This document shows positions 9,702-18,935 of a stretch of 64,000 nucleotides of DNA, in pieces. The position numbers and the translations under genes are program-made. Origin of the DNA: Variovorax fucosicus. Lineage in GTDB: Bacteria; Pseudomonadota; Gammaproteobacteria; Burkholderiales; Burkholderiaceae_C. Numbering within the stretch: the first letter of the stretch is position 1; each line of letters starts with the position of its first letter. Location: positions 1,116,001 to 1,180,000 of the forward strand of contig NZ_JASZYU010000001.1 of assembly GCF_030316825.1 (NCBI RefSeq), read 5' to 3'. A model generated the notes under the pieces. It was not told the DNA's origin and did no database searches. It saw only the letters and a program-made list of their open reading frames with translations.

Positions 9702-11024
9702 TCAGAGGATGAAGCGCGAAAGATCTTCGTCGTGACTTAGTGCCGCCAGGCGCTCGTCCACGTAGGCTGCGTCGATACGGATCGACTGGCCTTCAAGCCT
9801 GGTGGCGTCGAAGCTCACTTCGTCGAGCAGGCGCTCCATCACGGTCGACAACCGGCGGGCGCCGATGTTCTCGGTGCGCTCATTGACCTCGAACGCGATG
9901 GTGGCGAGACGCGTGATGCCTTCCGGCGTGAACTCGAGCGTGACGCCCTCGGTCGCGAGCAGCGCCTGATACTGCTTGACCAGCGAGGCGCGGGTCTGGA
10001 CAAGGATGCTTTCGAAGTCGGCCACCGAGAGCGATTGCAGCTCGACGCGGATCGGAAAGCGGCCCTGCAGCTCCGGAATCAGGTCGCTCGGCTTGCTGAC
10101 ATGAAACGCGCCGCTCGCGATGAACAGGATGTGGTCGGTGCGCACCACGCCGTATTTGGTGGTGACGGCCGTGCCTTCGACCAGCGGCAGCAGGTCGCGC
10201 TGAACCCCCTGGCGCGACACGTCGGCGCCCTGCGCTTCGCTGCGGGTGGCGACCTTGTCGATCTCGTCGATGAAGACGATGCCGTTCTGCTCGGCGCTGG
10301 TGATCGCCTGGGCACGCACCTCGTCCTCGTTGAGCAGCTTGCCGGCTTCCTCGTCGATCAGGAGGCGCATGGCTTCGGCGATCTTGAGCTTGCGCGTCTT
10401 GCGCCGGGTGTTGCCAAGCTGGCCGAACATGCCGCGCAGTTGCTCGGTCATTTCTTCCATGCCGGCCGGGCCCATGATTTCGAGCGGCGCGCGGGTTTCC
10501 GCAAGGTCGATCTCGATCTCCTTGTCGTCGAGCTGCTTCTCGCGCAGCTTCTTGCGGAAGGCCTGGCGCGTGGCGCTGCCGCTGTCGGGCGCCGCGCCAT
10601 CGGCGGTGCGCGCCGGGGGCAGCAGCACATCGAGGATGCGGTCTTCCGCCGCGTCCTCGGCACGCATGCGCACCTTGGCGCTCGCGGCCTCGCGGGTCTG
10701 CTTGACGGCAATCTCGGCCAGGTCCCGGATGATCGAATCGACGTCCTTGCCGACATAGCCGACCTCGGTGAACTTGGTCGCTTCCACCTTGATGAAAGGC
10801 GCATCGGCCAGCCGTGCCAGCCGGCGCGCGATCTCGGTCTTGCCGACGCCGGTCGGGCCGATCATGAGGATGTTCTTCGGCGTGATCTCGGCGCGCAGCG
10901 TGTCGGCAACCTGTTGCCGGCGCCAGCGGTTGCGCAGCGCAATCGCCACCGCCCGCTTGGCTTGCGGCTGGCCGACGATGTGGTTGTCGAGTTCGGAAAC
11001 GATTTCCTGAGGGGTCATGGACAT
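9702..11024 (-). CDS. hslU: HslUV protease ATPase subunit HslU
   Basis: AAA+ unfoldase that feeds substrates to HslV. 440 residues, full length. Walker A GPTGVGKT is at 56-63, Walker B and sensor region [11 protein letters not shown] follow, and the family-specific I-domain (about 110-240) lies between them. The C-terminus LSRFIL is the conserved tail that docks into HslV and opens it. It is 13 bp downstream of hslV and clearly in one operon with it. The 260-bp gap to mraZ holds the dcw promoter region. Confidence 0.98.
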   Translation of the reverse strand: MSMTPQEIVSELDNHIVGQPQAKRAVAIALRNRWRRQQVADTLRAEITPKNILMIGPTGVGKTEIARRLARLADAPFIKVEATKFTEVGYVGKDVDSIIRDLAEIAVKQTREAASAKVRMRAEDAAEDRILDVLLPPARTADGAAPDSGSATRQAFRKKLREKQLDDKEIEIDLAETRAPLEIMGPAGMEEMTEQLRGMFGQLGNTRRKTRKLKIAEAMRLLIDEEAGKLLNEDEVRAQAITSAEQNGIVFIDEIDKVATRSEAQGADVSRQGVQRDLLPLVEGTAVTTKYGVVRTDHILFIASGAFHVSKPSDLIPELQGRFPIRVELQSLSVADFESILVQTRASLVKQYQALLATEGVTLEFTPEGITRLATIAFEVNERTENIGARRLSTVMERLLDEVSFDATRLEGQSIRIDAAYVDERLAALSHDEDLSRFIL

Positions 11025-11037
11025 GGAAGAAGCGGCC

Positions 11038-11592
11038 TCAGAGCGTTTCGATGGTGTGGTTCATGTTGGTGTAGATGCAAAGCTCGCCCGCAATCACGAG
11101 CGCCTTCTTCACCACCTGGTCGGCCGGCATGTCGGTGTGGTCGAGCAAGGCCCGGGCGGCCGCCTGCGCGTAGGCGCCGCCGGAGCCTATCGCCACGATG
11201 CCGCCCTCGGGCTCGAGCACGTCGCCGTTGCCCGTGATGATCAGCGAGGTTTCGGCATCGGCGACGGCCAGCATGGCTTCGAGCCGGCGCAGCACGCGGT
11301 CGGTGCGCCAGTCTTTGGTGAGCTCGATCGCGGCGCGCGCCAACTGGCCCTGGTGCTTTTCGAGCTTGGCTTCGAAGCGCTCGAACAGCGTGAAGGCATC
11401 GGCCGTGGCGCCGGCAAAGCCCGCCAGCACCTTGCCGTGGTACAGGCGCCGCACCTTGCGCGCGGTGCCCTTGATGACGATATTGCCCAGCGTGACCTGG
11501 CCATCACCACCGATCGCGACCTGGTCGCCGTTCGGGGTTTTTCGGCGCACGCTGACGATCGTGGTTCCGTGAAACTGTTCCATCGAAGCCAT
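11038..11592 (-). CDS. hslV: HslUV protease proteolytic subunit HslV
   Basis: Threonine protease of the bacterial proteasome-like HslUV complex. 184 residues from the ATG at 11592; a second ATG at 11583 gives [10 protein letters not shown], and either could be used. The mature enzyme is expected to begin at the first Thr of GTTIVSVRR after removal of the short propeptide. Conserved [14 protein letters not shown] and ICIYTN-like regions are present (here LCIYTNMN). It precedes hslU by 13 bp. Confidence 0.97.
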   Translation of the reverse strand: MASMEQFHGTTIVSVRRKTPNGDQVAIGGDGQVTLGNIVIKGTARKVRRLYHGKVLAGFAGATADAFTLFERFEAKLEKHQGQLARAAIELTKDWRTDRVLRRLEAMLAVADAETSLIITGNGDVLEPEGGIVAIGSGGAYAQAAARALLDHTDMPADQVVKKALVIAGELCIYTNMNHTIETL

Positions 11593-11628
11593 CTTGGGCC
11601 ACCTGCAGGCGATGCAAGCCCTGCCCGA

Positions 11629-13221
11629 TCAATTGCTTCGAACAGCGACGCCGGCGTGATCGGCGATGCCGATCACCTTGAAGAAGGCCGCGATCATGCG
11701 GTGGGCGTCGACGAATTCGACGCGCTGGTCGCGTGCCGCACGCGCCATGACCCAGTTGAGCAGGGTGCCGGCGGCCGCGAAGTCGATCCGCACCAGCGCC
11801 GCGCACGAAATGGTCGGCGTGGCTGCGTCCATCAGTTCGGCATCGAGCTGGTGCCAGATGGCATGACATTCACCGCTGAGTTCGCCCGCCAGCAAGGTAT
11901 GGCCGGCCGCCGCGGCGGTAGGCGCGGGCTCGGCAGAGGGCTCTTGCCTCATGGAATCCATCGAAAAGCCCGACGATGCCGACTTTTCCGCACGTGACGC
12001 ACCCGTATCGGTGTAGCTGCCGACCGGATCCTCCCAGGGCGGTGGCGACACCTCATAGGCAATGCAGTAGTTGAGCGCGGTCAGTTCGAACTCGTCGGCA
12101 TCGTGCAGCACGCGCAGCACGGCCATCCGCAACTGCCACCAGATCGGATCGGTGCGGCGGTCGTTGCTCGGCGTGGCCGCGGCCAGCACACCCAGCAAAC
12201 GGTCGGCGCCAGCGAACCGCAGTTGTACCGGCGACGCCGCCCAGTGCTCGAAAAGGGCGCGCAGCGGAGCGGCAGCATCGGCATCGATGCTGGACAGCAC
12301 GCGCCAGTCGAGCGTCCACACCGCGCCCGCGCCGCCCAGCGCCCGGGTCAGGCCCGACAGGGAATCGCGCGTCAGCTGGTGCGGGCTGAACCAGTCGGCC
12401 GGCTCCGACGAAACGCCAATTTGGCCGGTGCGGCTCGCCACGCCGGCCGCCTGCACGTCGCGCGCCAGCACGCGCAGCGAGATCCATTCGGGCCCGGGCC
12501 GCTTGAGGCGCTGGGCATAGCGGGTACTCGCCTGCACGAATTTCTCGGCATCGCCTGTGGCGCGGTAGAGGTCGAGCAATCCGCGCCAGGTGTCGTTGTG
12601 GTCGGCCTGCGCACCATCGGGTCCCAGCGTCTGCAGCAGGATGGCCTCGGCGCCCGCGTCGTCGCCATGCGCGAAGCGGATTGCGGCCTCTTCCAGGCTG
12701 CCGTCGATCATGAGCCGCGAGGCATGCAGCGCGCCGGCGCCACTGGGCTGCTCGGCGGGCGGCGGCGGCACGCCGGGCTCGGTGTCGGCATAGGCGCGCG
12801 CCTGCTGGGCGGCCAGCGCCTCCGGCGTCGGCGGCGGCCCACCGTCGGCGTTTTCGCCCTGGGGTCGGCCCTTCCACCACTGCTGCGACATCTGCTCTTC
12901 GATCTCGTCGATCTTCTTGAGCGTGAGCGCGCGGCCCTCGGTCTTGCCGGTGCTGTTGATGTTGAACGAAGAAGGCGGCGCGTTGGGGTCGCGTGCGCCC
13001 GCGGCCTCGCGCTGGCGCAATTTGCGCAGCATGTCGAACTCGCGGCGGCGCACGAAATCGTTGCGCTGGCGCCGCTCGATCATTTCCTTGAGCATCTCCC
13101 GGCTGTAGCCGGTGTCGGCCGCGCCGGTGTCCTGCTCGTCCAGCTCCGCCCAGTCCTTGAGCGGATTGCGGACGAACTTCGCCACCTTGGACAGCAGGCG
13201 ACCGGGCTCCTCTTTGGCCAT
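11629..13221 (-). CDS. Uncharacterised protein with C-terminal STAS-like domain
   Basis: 530 residues from the ATG at 13221, 10 bp after dksA; a longer frame upstream overlaps dksA and is rejected. Residues 1-110 are charged and probably helical (KVAKFVRNPLKDW, REMLKEMIERRQRNDFVRRR). Pro-rich linkers follow, then a region resembling helical repeats with GDAEKFVQASTRYAQRL. The last 80 residues (CAALVRIDFAAAGTLLNWV, VEFVDAHRMIAAFFKVIGI) resemble a STAS fold of the anti-sigma-antagonist/lipid-asymmetry type. No signal peptide or membrane helix. It lies between dksA and hslV on the same strand. Its role is unknown; regulation through protein-protein contact is a guess. Confidence 0.8.
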   Translation of the reverse strand: MAKEEPGRLLSKVAKFVRNPLKDWAELDEQDTGAADTGYSREMLKEMIERRQRNDFVRRREFDMLRKLRQREAAGARDPNAPPSSFNINSTGKTEGRALTLKKIDEIEEQMSQQWWKGRPQGENADGGPPPTPEALAAQQARAYADTEPGVPPPPAEQPSGAGALHASRLMIDGSLEEAAIRFAHGDDAGAEAILLQTLGPDGAQADHNDTWRGLLDLYRATGDAEKFVQASTRYAQRLKRPGPEWISLRVLARDVQAAGVASRTGQIGVSSEPADWFSPHQLTRDSLSGLTRALGGAGAVWTLDWRVLSSIDADAAAPLRALFEHWAASPVQLRFAGADRLLGVLAAATPSNDRRTDPIWWQLRMAVLRVLHDADEFELTALNYCIAYEVSPPPWEDPVGSYTDTGASRAEKSASSGFSMDSMRQEPSAEPAPTAAAAGHTLLAGELSGECHAIWHQLDAELMDAATPTISCAALVRIDFAAAGTLLNWVMARAARDQRVEFVDAHRMIAAFFKVIGIADHAGVAVRSN

Positions 13222-13231
13222 GTGCTTGCTG

Positions 13232-14122
13232 CTAGTCGCCGAACATCTTCTGCTTGAGCTCGCGGCGCTGCTGCGCCTCGAGCGAAAGCGTGGCGGTCGG
13301 GCGGGCCAGCAGTCGGCCGACGCCGATCGGCTCGCCGGTTTCGTCGCAATAGCCGTAGTCGCCGGCATCGATGCGCTGGATCGACTGCTCGATCTTCTTG
13401 AGCAGCTTGCGCTCGCGGTCGCGCGTGCGCAGTTCCAGCGCGTGCTCTTCCTCGATGGTGGCGCGGTCGGCCGGATCGGGCACCACCACGGTGTCTTCAC
13501 GCAGGTGTTCGGTGGTTTCGCCGGCGTTTTCGAGGATGCCGAGCTTGAGCTGAACCAGCTTGAGCCGGAAGAACGCCATCTGCTTGTCGTTCATGTACTC
13601 GGCATCGGGCATCGCCACCACTTCGGCGTCGGTCAACTGGTCGGCCGTCTTGGTCTTCCAGTTGTTGGCGAGCTTGGCGTCTTTTTTGACGGCCACGTGC
13701 GGCGGCGGCACCAGCGCGGTCGAAGCGATCTGGGTGAAGCTCGACTTGGCGGCGGTGGAGGCCACCGACTGGGCCATCGAAGGCACGGTCAGTTGGGAGA
13801 GCCGGGAGACGCGACCGCCCCGTGCAGGCGCGGGCGCCGGCGTCGGGGTGGTGGGTGTCGCCGGGGCGGAAGAGGAGGCGGCAGCCGTTTTTTTCATGGA
13901 GGTCGGGGCAGGTGCAGGAGGGGCGGCAGGACGGCCGGCCGGTTTTGCCGTTTTGGCAGTGATGGGTTTCGAGGCGCCGGTCTTCGCGGCGGAAACCTTC
14001 TTCGCGGCCGGCGCAGCCTGCTTGACGGCCGTCTTTTTGACGGCCGGTTTAGCGGGCGGGGCCTTGGCGGCGGGTTTCTTCACGGTGACTGGCTCCTTGG
14101 TCGGGCTCGAACGCGCTTTCAC
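13232..14122 (-). CDS. dksA: DksA-family RNA polymerase-binding factor with Lys/Ala-rich N-terminus and one zinc-site cysteine
   Basis: DksA binds the RNA polymerase secondary channel and, with ppGpp, adjusts rRNA and amino-acid promoters. 296 residues; E. coli DksA has 151. The GTG start at 14122 has a strong GGGGAGGAG ribosome site, so the extra N-terminus is probably translated. Residues 1-100 are Lys/Ala/Pro repeats resembling histone H1-like tails. The core begins near 145 and keeps the coiled-coil tip DPADRA and RDRERKLLKKIE. At the four zinc-ligand positions only Cys259 remains; the others are Thr262, Ser280 and Ala283. Cysteine-reduced DksA proteins are known in other proteobacteria. 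A COG0523 GTPase lies 220 bp upstream. Confidence 0.93.
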   Translation of the reverse strand: MKARSSPTKEPVTVKKPAAKAPPAKPAVKKTAVKQAAPAAKKVSAAKTGASKPITAKTAKPAGRPAAPPAPAPTSMKKTAAASSSAPATPTTPTPAPAPARGGRVSRLSQLTVPSMAQSVASTAAKSSFTQIASTALVPPPHVAVKKDAKLANNWKTKTADQLTDAEVVAMPDAEYMNDKQMAFFRLKLVQLKLGILENAGETTEHLREDTVVVPDPADRATIEEEHALELRTRDRERKLLKKIEQSIQRIDAGDYGYCDETGEPIGVGRLLARPTATLSLEAQQRRELKQKMFGD

Positions 14123-14342
14123 AGGATGTCTCCTCCCCAGGGGAACCTCGGGCCAAAGCCACGCGGATTCCCATTGTTCAGCATGCTCGCCAATGGCGAC
14201 CCACGGGGTTATACCCCCGAATGCAGGCCACGAACGCGCGCTCTTCTATGCCGAAAGTCACACCTCTCGCCTCGGCGAGGGGGTATGGCCCCGGAACAGG
14301 CGCGCGATTGTATAGAGAAGTTCGGCTTGCGCGCTCAGCAAC

Positions 14343-15395
14343 TCAAACCAGGCACTGGTCCAAACCCTGTTCGAGAATCTCGCGTGGCAATTCGATGCCG
14401 ATGAACACCATGCGGCTCTGGCGCGCTTCGTCCTTGCCCCATTCGGGGCCCAGGTCGCTCCCCATCAACTGGTGCACACCCTGGAAGATGACCTTGCGCT
14501 CGGTTCCCTTCATGTGCAGCACGCCCTTGTAGCGCAGCATGCGCGGGCCGTAGATATTGACGATGGCACCCAGGAAGTCTTCCAGGCGGGCCGGATCGAA
14601 GGCGCGATCCGAGCGGTAGACGAAGCTCTTGACGTCGTCGTCATGGTGATGGTGGTGGCCGTGCCCCTCGTTCGCGTGGGAGGGGTGGTCGCAATGCTCG
14701 CCATGCGCGTGGTCATGGTCGTGGTGCTCGTGATCGTCCTCCTTGAGGAAATCCGGGTCGATGTCGAGCTTGGCGTTCAGGTTGAAGCCGCGCAGGTCGA
14801 ACACGTCTTTCAGCGGCACTTCGCCGAAATGCACCTTCTGCTGCGGGGCGCGCGGGTTCATGTGCTTCAGGCGGTGGATCAGCGCCTCGGTTTCTTTGGC
14901 CGCGACCAGATCGCTCTTGCTGATGAAGATCTGGTCGGCAAAACCGACCTGGCGGCGCGCTTCCTGGCGGTCGTTGAGCTGTTGCGGCGCATGCTTGGCG
15001 TCGACCAGCGTCAGGATCGAGTCGAGCAGGTAGCTTTCGGCGATCTCGTCGTCCATGAAGAAGGTCTGCGCCACCGGGCCCGGGTCGGCCAGGCCGGTGG
15101 TTTCGATCACCACGCGGTCGAAATCGAGCAGGCCCTTGCGCCTCTTGGCGGCCAGCGTCTGCAACGCTTCGCGCAGGTCTTCGCGGATGGTGCAGCAGAT
15201 GCAGCCGTTGCTCATCTGGACGATCTGCTCCTTGGACTCGGTCACGAGGATGTCGCTGTCGATGTTTTCTTCGCCGAACTCGTTCTCGATCACGGCGATT
15301 TTCTGGCCATGCGCTTCGGTCAGGATGCGCTTGAGCAGCGTGGTTTTGCCGGAGCCGAGAAAACCGGTGAGGATGGTGGCGGGGATCAGGGCCAT
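14343..15395 (-). CDS. COG0523 (CobW/ZNG1 family) GTP-dependent metallochaperone
   Basis: SIMIBI-class GTPase of the family that delivers metals (Zn, Co or Fe in different members). 350 residues. Walker A GFLGSGKTT at 11-19, switch region NEFGEENIDSDI, the family metal motif GCICC at 64-68, and IETTGLADPGPV. A His/Asp-rich loop (about 221-254) separates the G domain from the C-terminal CobW_C domain (SFVYRSDRAFDPARLEDFL), a feature of metal-binding members. The substrate metal cannot be read from sequence. No Zur-type palindrome was recognised in the 73 bp upstream. Confidence 0.93.
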   Translation of the reverse strand: MALIPATILTGFLGSGKTTLLKRILTEAHGQKIAVIENEFGEENIDSDILVTESKEQIVQMSNGCICCTIREDLREALQTLAAKRRKGLLDFDRVVIETTGLADPGPVAQTFFMDDEIAESYLLDSILTLVDAKHAPQQLNDRQEARRQVGFADQIFISKSDLVAAKETEALIHRLKHMNPRAPQQKVHFGEVPLKDVFDLRGFNLNAKLDIDPDFLKEDDHEHHDHDHAHGEHCDHPSHANEGHGHHHHHDDDVKSFVYRSDRAFDPARLEDFLGAIVNIYGPRMLRYKGVLHMKGTERKVIFQGVHQLMGSDLGPEWGKDEARQSRMVFIGIELPREILEQGLDQCLV

Positions 15396-15468
15396 GGGAT
15401 GCTCCGGAGGGAAAACGGGGAAGGGCGGGAAGTTTAGGCCTTCGGGAGAGTCCTTCGTGGGGACGGCC

Positions 15469-16671
15469 TTACTTGCGCACGACCACGAGGCCTTTCAGGT
15501 ACTCCCCTTCCGGGAATTCGATCGTCATCGGGTGATCCGGCGCGGCGCCCAGCCGCTCGCTGATGTAACCGTCGACCCCTGCATCGATGCCAGCCGAGGC
15601 CACGATCTTGTGGAACAGGTCGGCACCGATGCCGCCCGAGCAGCTGAAGGTCAGCAGCACGCCGCCCGGCACCAGCAATTGCAGCGCCAGGCGGTTGATG
15701 TCCTTGTAGGCCCGGGCCGCGCGTTCCGCATGGGCGACCGTGGGCGCGAACTTGGGTGGGTCGAGCACGATCGCGTCGAAGGTCTTGCCCTCGGCGATGA
15801 AGCGGCGCAGCGTGGCATTGACGTCGGCGTCGAGGTACTGGCTGTTCGCCGCACCGAAGCCGTTCAGCGCCACATGGGCCTCGGCCCGCTGCAAGGCCGG
15901 CAGCGACGAATCGACCGAGATCATCTCGGCACCCTCCAGCGCGCCGGCCGCGCGCAGCCCGGCCAGCGCCGCCACTGTGAAGCCGCCGGTGTAGCAGAAG
16001 CAGTTGAGCACGCGCCGGAACCTGCGGTGCTTCGCGATCTCGGCAAAGCGCTGCCGGCTGTCGCGCTGGTCGAGGTAGAAACCGGTCTTGTGGCCGGTCG
16101 CGATGTCGAGCGTGAGCTGCCAGTCGTGCTCGCGGATGGTGCGTTCGGTGGCGCCCTCCCCGCGCAGCCAGCCGGTGACCGGCTTGAGCCCTTCGCGCTC
16201 GCGCCCGCTCGCATCCGAGCGCTCGTAGAGTTGGGTGAGGCCGGTTGCCGCGAGCAACGCATCGGCCAGTTGCGGCTTCCAGCGCTCGACGCCGGCCGAC
16301 AGGAACTGCGCCACCAGCGTGTCGCCGTAGCGGTCGACGATCAGGCCCGGCAACCCGTCGGCCTCGCCGTGGATCAGCCGCAGGCCGTCGCTCTGGATGT
16401 CGAATAGGCCTCTGGCGCCCACCGCGCGGGCGCAGCGCTCCGTCAAGAACGAAGCATCGATGCGCTGCGTCTCGTCGAAGCTCCAGGCCCGCGCGCGGAT
16501 CTTCGAGACCGGGCTGAACGCGGCCCAGGCCAGGAAGCGGCCTTCGTGCGACTCGACGCGCACCGTTTCGCCCGGGTCGGCGCCGCCCTTTGCGATGGCG
16601 GACTCGAAGATCCAGGGATGGCGGCGCAACAGCGAGCGCTCCTTGCCCGGCCGCAGCCGCAATGCTTTCAT
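15469..16671 (-). CDS. rlmI: Class I SAM-dependent rRNA methyltransferase, RlmI-like
   Basis: Likely 23S rRNA m5C1962 methyltransferase. 400 residues, the family length. An N-terminal PUA-like domain (about 1-75, HPWIFESAIAKG) precedes the EEHEA-like and Rossmann methyltransferase domains. Visible motifs: HKTGFYLDQRDSR, LNCFCYTGGFTVAAL (SAM motif I), VLDPPKFAP (catalytic motif IV) and FSCSGGIG with a conserved Cys. The start overlaps the xerC stop by ATGA, so it is the last gene of the dapF-xerC group. Confidence 0.92.
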   Translation of the reverse strand: MKALRLRPGKERSLLRRHPWIFESAIAKGGADPGETVRVESHEGRFLAWAAFSPVSKIRARAWSFDETQRIDASFLTERCARAVGARGLFDIQSDGLRLIHGEADGLPGLIVDRYGDTLVAQFLSAGVERWKPQLADALLAATGLTQLYERSDASGREREGLKPVTGWLRGEGATERTIREHDWQLTLDIATGHKTGFYLDQRDSRQRFAEIAKHRRFRRVLNCFCYTGGFTVAALAGLRAAGALEGAEMISVDSSLPALQRAEAHVALNGFGAANSQYLDADVNATLRRFIAEGKTFDAIVLDPPKFAPTVAHAERAARAYKDINRLALQLLVPGGVLLTFSCSGGIGADLFHKIVASAGIDAGVDGYISERLGAAPDHPMTIEFPEGEYLKGLVVVRK

Positions 16672-17636
16672 TTGTCTTCCTTGGCCTTCGCGCGCGGATG
16701 TGCCGCGTCATACGCCTTCGCCAGATGCTGGAAATCCAGCCGGGTGTAGACCTGCGTGGTCGTGATGTTGGCGTGGCCCAGCAGCTCCTGCACCGCGCGC
16801 AGGTCGCTGCTGGATTGCAGCAGGTGGCTGGCGAACGAATGCCGCAGCATGTGGGGATGCACCGGCGCCGCCATGCCGGCCTTGAGGCTGCGCTGGCGCA
16901 ACTGCTTCCAGACCGCCTGCGCCGTCCAGCGCGTGCCGGTGCGTCCGATGAACAGCGCCGCCGCACCGGCCGGATCGCGCTGCAGCGCAGCCGGCAATGC
17001 CGGGCAGCCGCTCCGCACTGCCAGCCAGGCCTGCAGCGCCTCGGCCGCCTTGGCGCCCACAGGCACGCTGCGGCGCTTGTTGCCCTTGCCGAGCACCTGC
17101 GCTTCGCCGGACGCCAGGTCGACCCAGCCACGCGCGGTCGGGCTGGCCTGCACGTCGAGCCCGACCAGCTCGCTCACACGCAGGCCGCAGCCGTAAAGGA
17201 GTTCGACGACCGCGCGGTCGCGCGCCTCGGTCCACGGGTCGGCGTCGGGGTCGCGGTGTTCGGCCAGGCGCACCGCGTCGTCGACCGCCAGCGCCTTGGG
17301 CAGCGGCCGATCCGCCTTGGGGGCGTGCACGTCCTGCACCGGGTTGCTGCCGACCAGGCCCTCGTTGCCGAGCCAGCGGTAGAAGCTGCGCCAGCACGAG
17401 AGCACCAGTGCGATGCCGCGCGATTCGCGACCGGCGCTGTGCAGTTGCGCCATCCAGCGCCGCACATGGGCCGTTTGCACCTGCTCGAGCGGCAGGTTCG
17501 CGGCGGCCGCCTTTTCGGTCAGCGTACCGAGGTGGATCGCATACAGCTCGACCGTGCGCGCCGCCAGCCGGCGCTCGACCCGCACATGCTCGAGGTATTT
17601 GTCGACCAGCGCGTCGCTGCGTTCAGAAGTAGCCAT
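16668..17636 (-). CDS. xerC: Site-specific tyrosine recombinase XerC
   Basis: Tyrosine recombinase that resolves chromosome dimers at dif together with XerD. 322 residues. The N-terminal SAM-like core-binding domain (1-100) is followed by the catalytic domain with all key residues: Arg153 in GCGLRVSEL, Lys184, His262 and Arg265 in HMLRHSF, His288 in LLGHANI, and nucleophile Tyr297 in TQVYTRLD. Its place downstream of dapF and DUF484 is the conserved proteobacterial xerC position, which supports XerC over XerD or a phage integrase. It overlaps the upstream YdcF-like gene by 14 bp. Confidence 0.95.
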   Translation of the reverse strand: MATSERSDALVDKYLEHVRVERRLAARTVELYAIHLGTLTEKAAAANLPLEQVQTAHVRRWMAQLHSAGRESRGIALVLSCWRSFYRWLGNEGLVGSNPVQDVHAPKADRPLPKALAVDDAVRLAEHRDPDADPWTEARDRAVVELLYGCGLRVSELVGLDVQASPTARGWVDLASGEAQVLGKGNKRRSVPVGAKAAEALQAWLAVRSGCPALPAALQRDPAGAAALFIGRTGTRWTAQAVWKQLRQRSLKAGMAAPVHPHMLRHSFASHLLQSSSDLRAVQELLGHANITTTQVYTRLDFQHLAKAYDAAHPRAKAKEDK

Positions 17637-18246
17637 TCAGGCCATTGTTGACGATCGCGAGCGGCTCGCGAAGCGCGCCCTTGAACACCATGCCCCAGCT
17701 GCGCCAGCAGGAACTCGGCGCGGCAGCGTACTGCACGTCGAACTCGCGGTCGAAGCCGCTGGCGCGCGCCAGTCGCTCGACCCGCCACAGGTGATAGGGC
17801 TCCGACACCACGACGACGCTGCGCACGCCGGCCGCCTGCAACAGCGCGCGCGACATCGACAGGTTCTGCCGCGTCGACGACGACACCGCCTCGAGCTGCA
17901 CCGGCCCGGCGTAGCCGATCTGGCGCGCGTGGTGCTCCATCACTTCAGCCTCGATGCGGCCGTCTTCCCGGTCGACGCCGCCTGACATCAGCAGGCGCTG
18001 CACCGTGCCGGCCTGCGCCAGCGCCACGGCGGTGTCGACGCGCCCGGTCAAGCAGGGATTGGGTTTGCCGCGCAGCCAGGCGCGGTTGCCGAGCACCAGC
18101 GCCACCTCGGCGGTGCGCGTCGGGGGCTGGGCCAGCTGCGCACGCGCGTGCTGCCAGACCGTGGCCCAGATGGCGGCATAGCCCAGCAGCAGGACAACAA
18201 ACGCAGCCAGCAGCGGCCGCAGCCAGCTCCGCAGGCGTCGGCTCAA
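17623..18246 (-). CDS. YdcF/DUF218-family membrane-anchored protein
   Basis: 207 residues. One N-terminal transmembrane helix (about 11-30) and then a DUF218 domain with VALVLGNRAW, CLTGRVDTAVALAQAG, LLMSGGVDREDGRIEAEVM and VVVSEPYHLWRVERLA. Relatives include ElyC/SanA/YdcF, some of which affect envelope integrity in E. coli; the biochemical activity is poorly defined. It overlaps xerC downstream and DUF484 upstream by a few bases, so all three should be co-translated. Confidence 0.87.
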   Translation of the reverse strand: MSRRLRSWLRPLLAAFVVLLLGYAAIWATVWQHARAQLAQPPTRTAEVALVLGNRAWLRGKPNPCLTGRVDTAVALAQAGTVQRLLMSGGVDREDGRIEAEVMEHHARQIGYAGPVQLEAVSSSTRQNLSMSRALLQAAGVRSVVVVSEPYHLWRVERLARASGFDREFDVQYAAAPSSCWRSWGMVFKGALREPLAIVNNGLNGYF

Positions 18247-18935
18247 GGCCGCAGCCGCGAGAGCGCGGCCGACGCCAGTTCGGCGATGCGCTCCAGAAAG
18301 TCGGTGCCCATGTCGGTGTTGAAGCGCGCCGCATCGGGCGACGCCAGCACCAGCAGGCCGAAGGCCGGCGCTTCGGGCTCAGCGCGCAACGGAATCAGTG
18401 CGATCGAGATCGCGGCGCGCACGTCGCCGAGCCAGTTGGCCGCCTCGAAACCAGCATTGAGGCCGCAATACGGCGCAGTCAGCGAGGTGGCCAGCGCCTT
18501 CACGTCATCGCTGACCCACTGGGCATAGCCTTCGCTCGCATAGGTCTCGTCGCAATCCCAGACCTTGATGGCGATCTGCGGCACCATGAACAGCGCCTGC
18601 AGGTCGGCCGCGATCTGCCAGGGCAGGCCGCGCGGGTCGCGCGTGGTGAGCAGGCCGCGCGTCCAGCGCTGCAGCCGGTCGGCCGTGACGACGTTTTCGG
18701 TGCCGTGGCGCACCATGTCCATCAGGCGGTGCTCGAGCGCCTTGATCTTCTCGCGCAGCATTTCGGCCTGGCGCTCCTGCAGGCTCACGGCCCGGTTGCC
18801 GTGCGGGCTGGTGAGCTGCACCTGCGCCAGCAACTGCGCGTGGCGCTCGAAGAAGTCGGGCGTATTCGACAGGTAGTTGGCGATGTCGTCTTCGGTGATC
18901 GGGTTCATGGCGTCTGCTGCGTGGATGGATTTCAT
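18243..18935 (-). CDS. DUF484 family protein
   Basis: 230 residues from the ATG at 18935, which overlaps the dapF stop in an ATGA arrangement. An N-terminal helical part ([24 protein letters not shown]) and a long helix around [23 protein letters not shown] lead into a GAF-like domain ending [35 protein letters not shown]484 genes are conserved next to xerC and dapF in proteobacteria but their function is not established. Confidence 0.93.
   Translation of the reverse strand: MKSIHAADAMNPITEDDIANYLSNTPDFFERHAQLLAQVQLTSPHGNRAVSLQERQAEMLREKIKALEHRLMDMVRHGTENVVTADRLQRWTRGLLTTRDPRGLPWQIAADLQALFMVPQIAIKVWDCDETYASEGYAQWVSDDVKALATSLTAPYCGLNAGFEAANWLGDVRAAISIALIPLRAEPEAPAFGLLVLASPDAARFNTDMGTDFLERIAELASAALSRLRP

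Noticed and set aside
13870..14122. Possibility that dksA really starts at an inner ATG, making the long tail an artefact
   Set aside because: The GTG at 14122 has a strong GGGGAGGAG site at good distance, while inner ATGs lack one.
14204..14217. GGGG-TTATA-CCCC palindrome between dksA and the COG0523 gene as a Zur or promoter element
   Set aside because: It does not match the Zur consensus and no -35 is found at a suitable distance from its TATAAC; kept out for lack of support.
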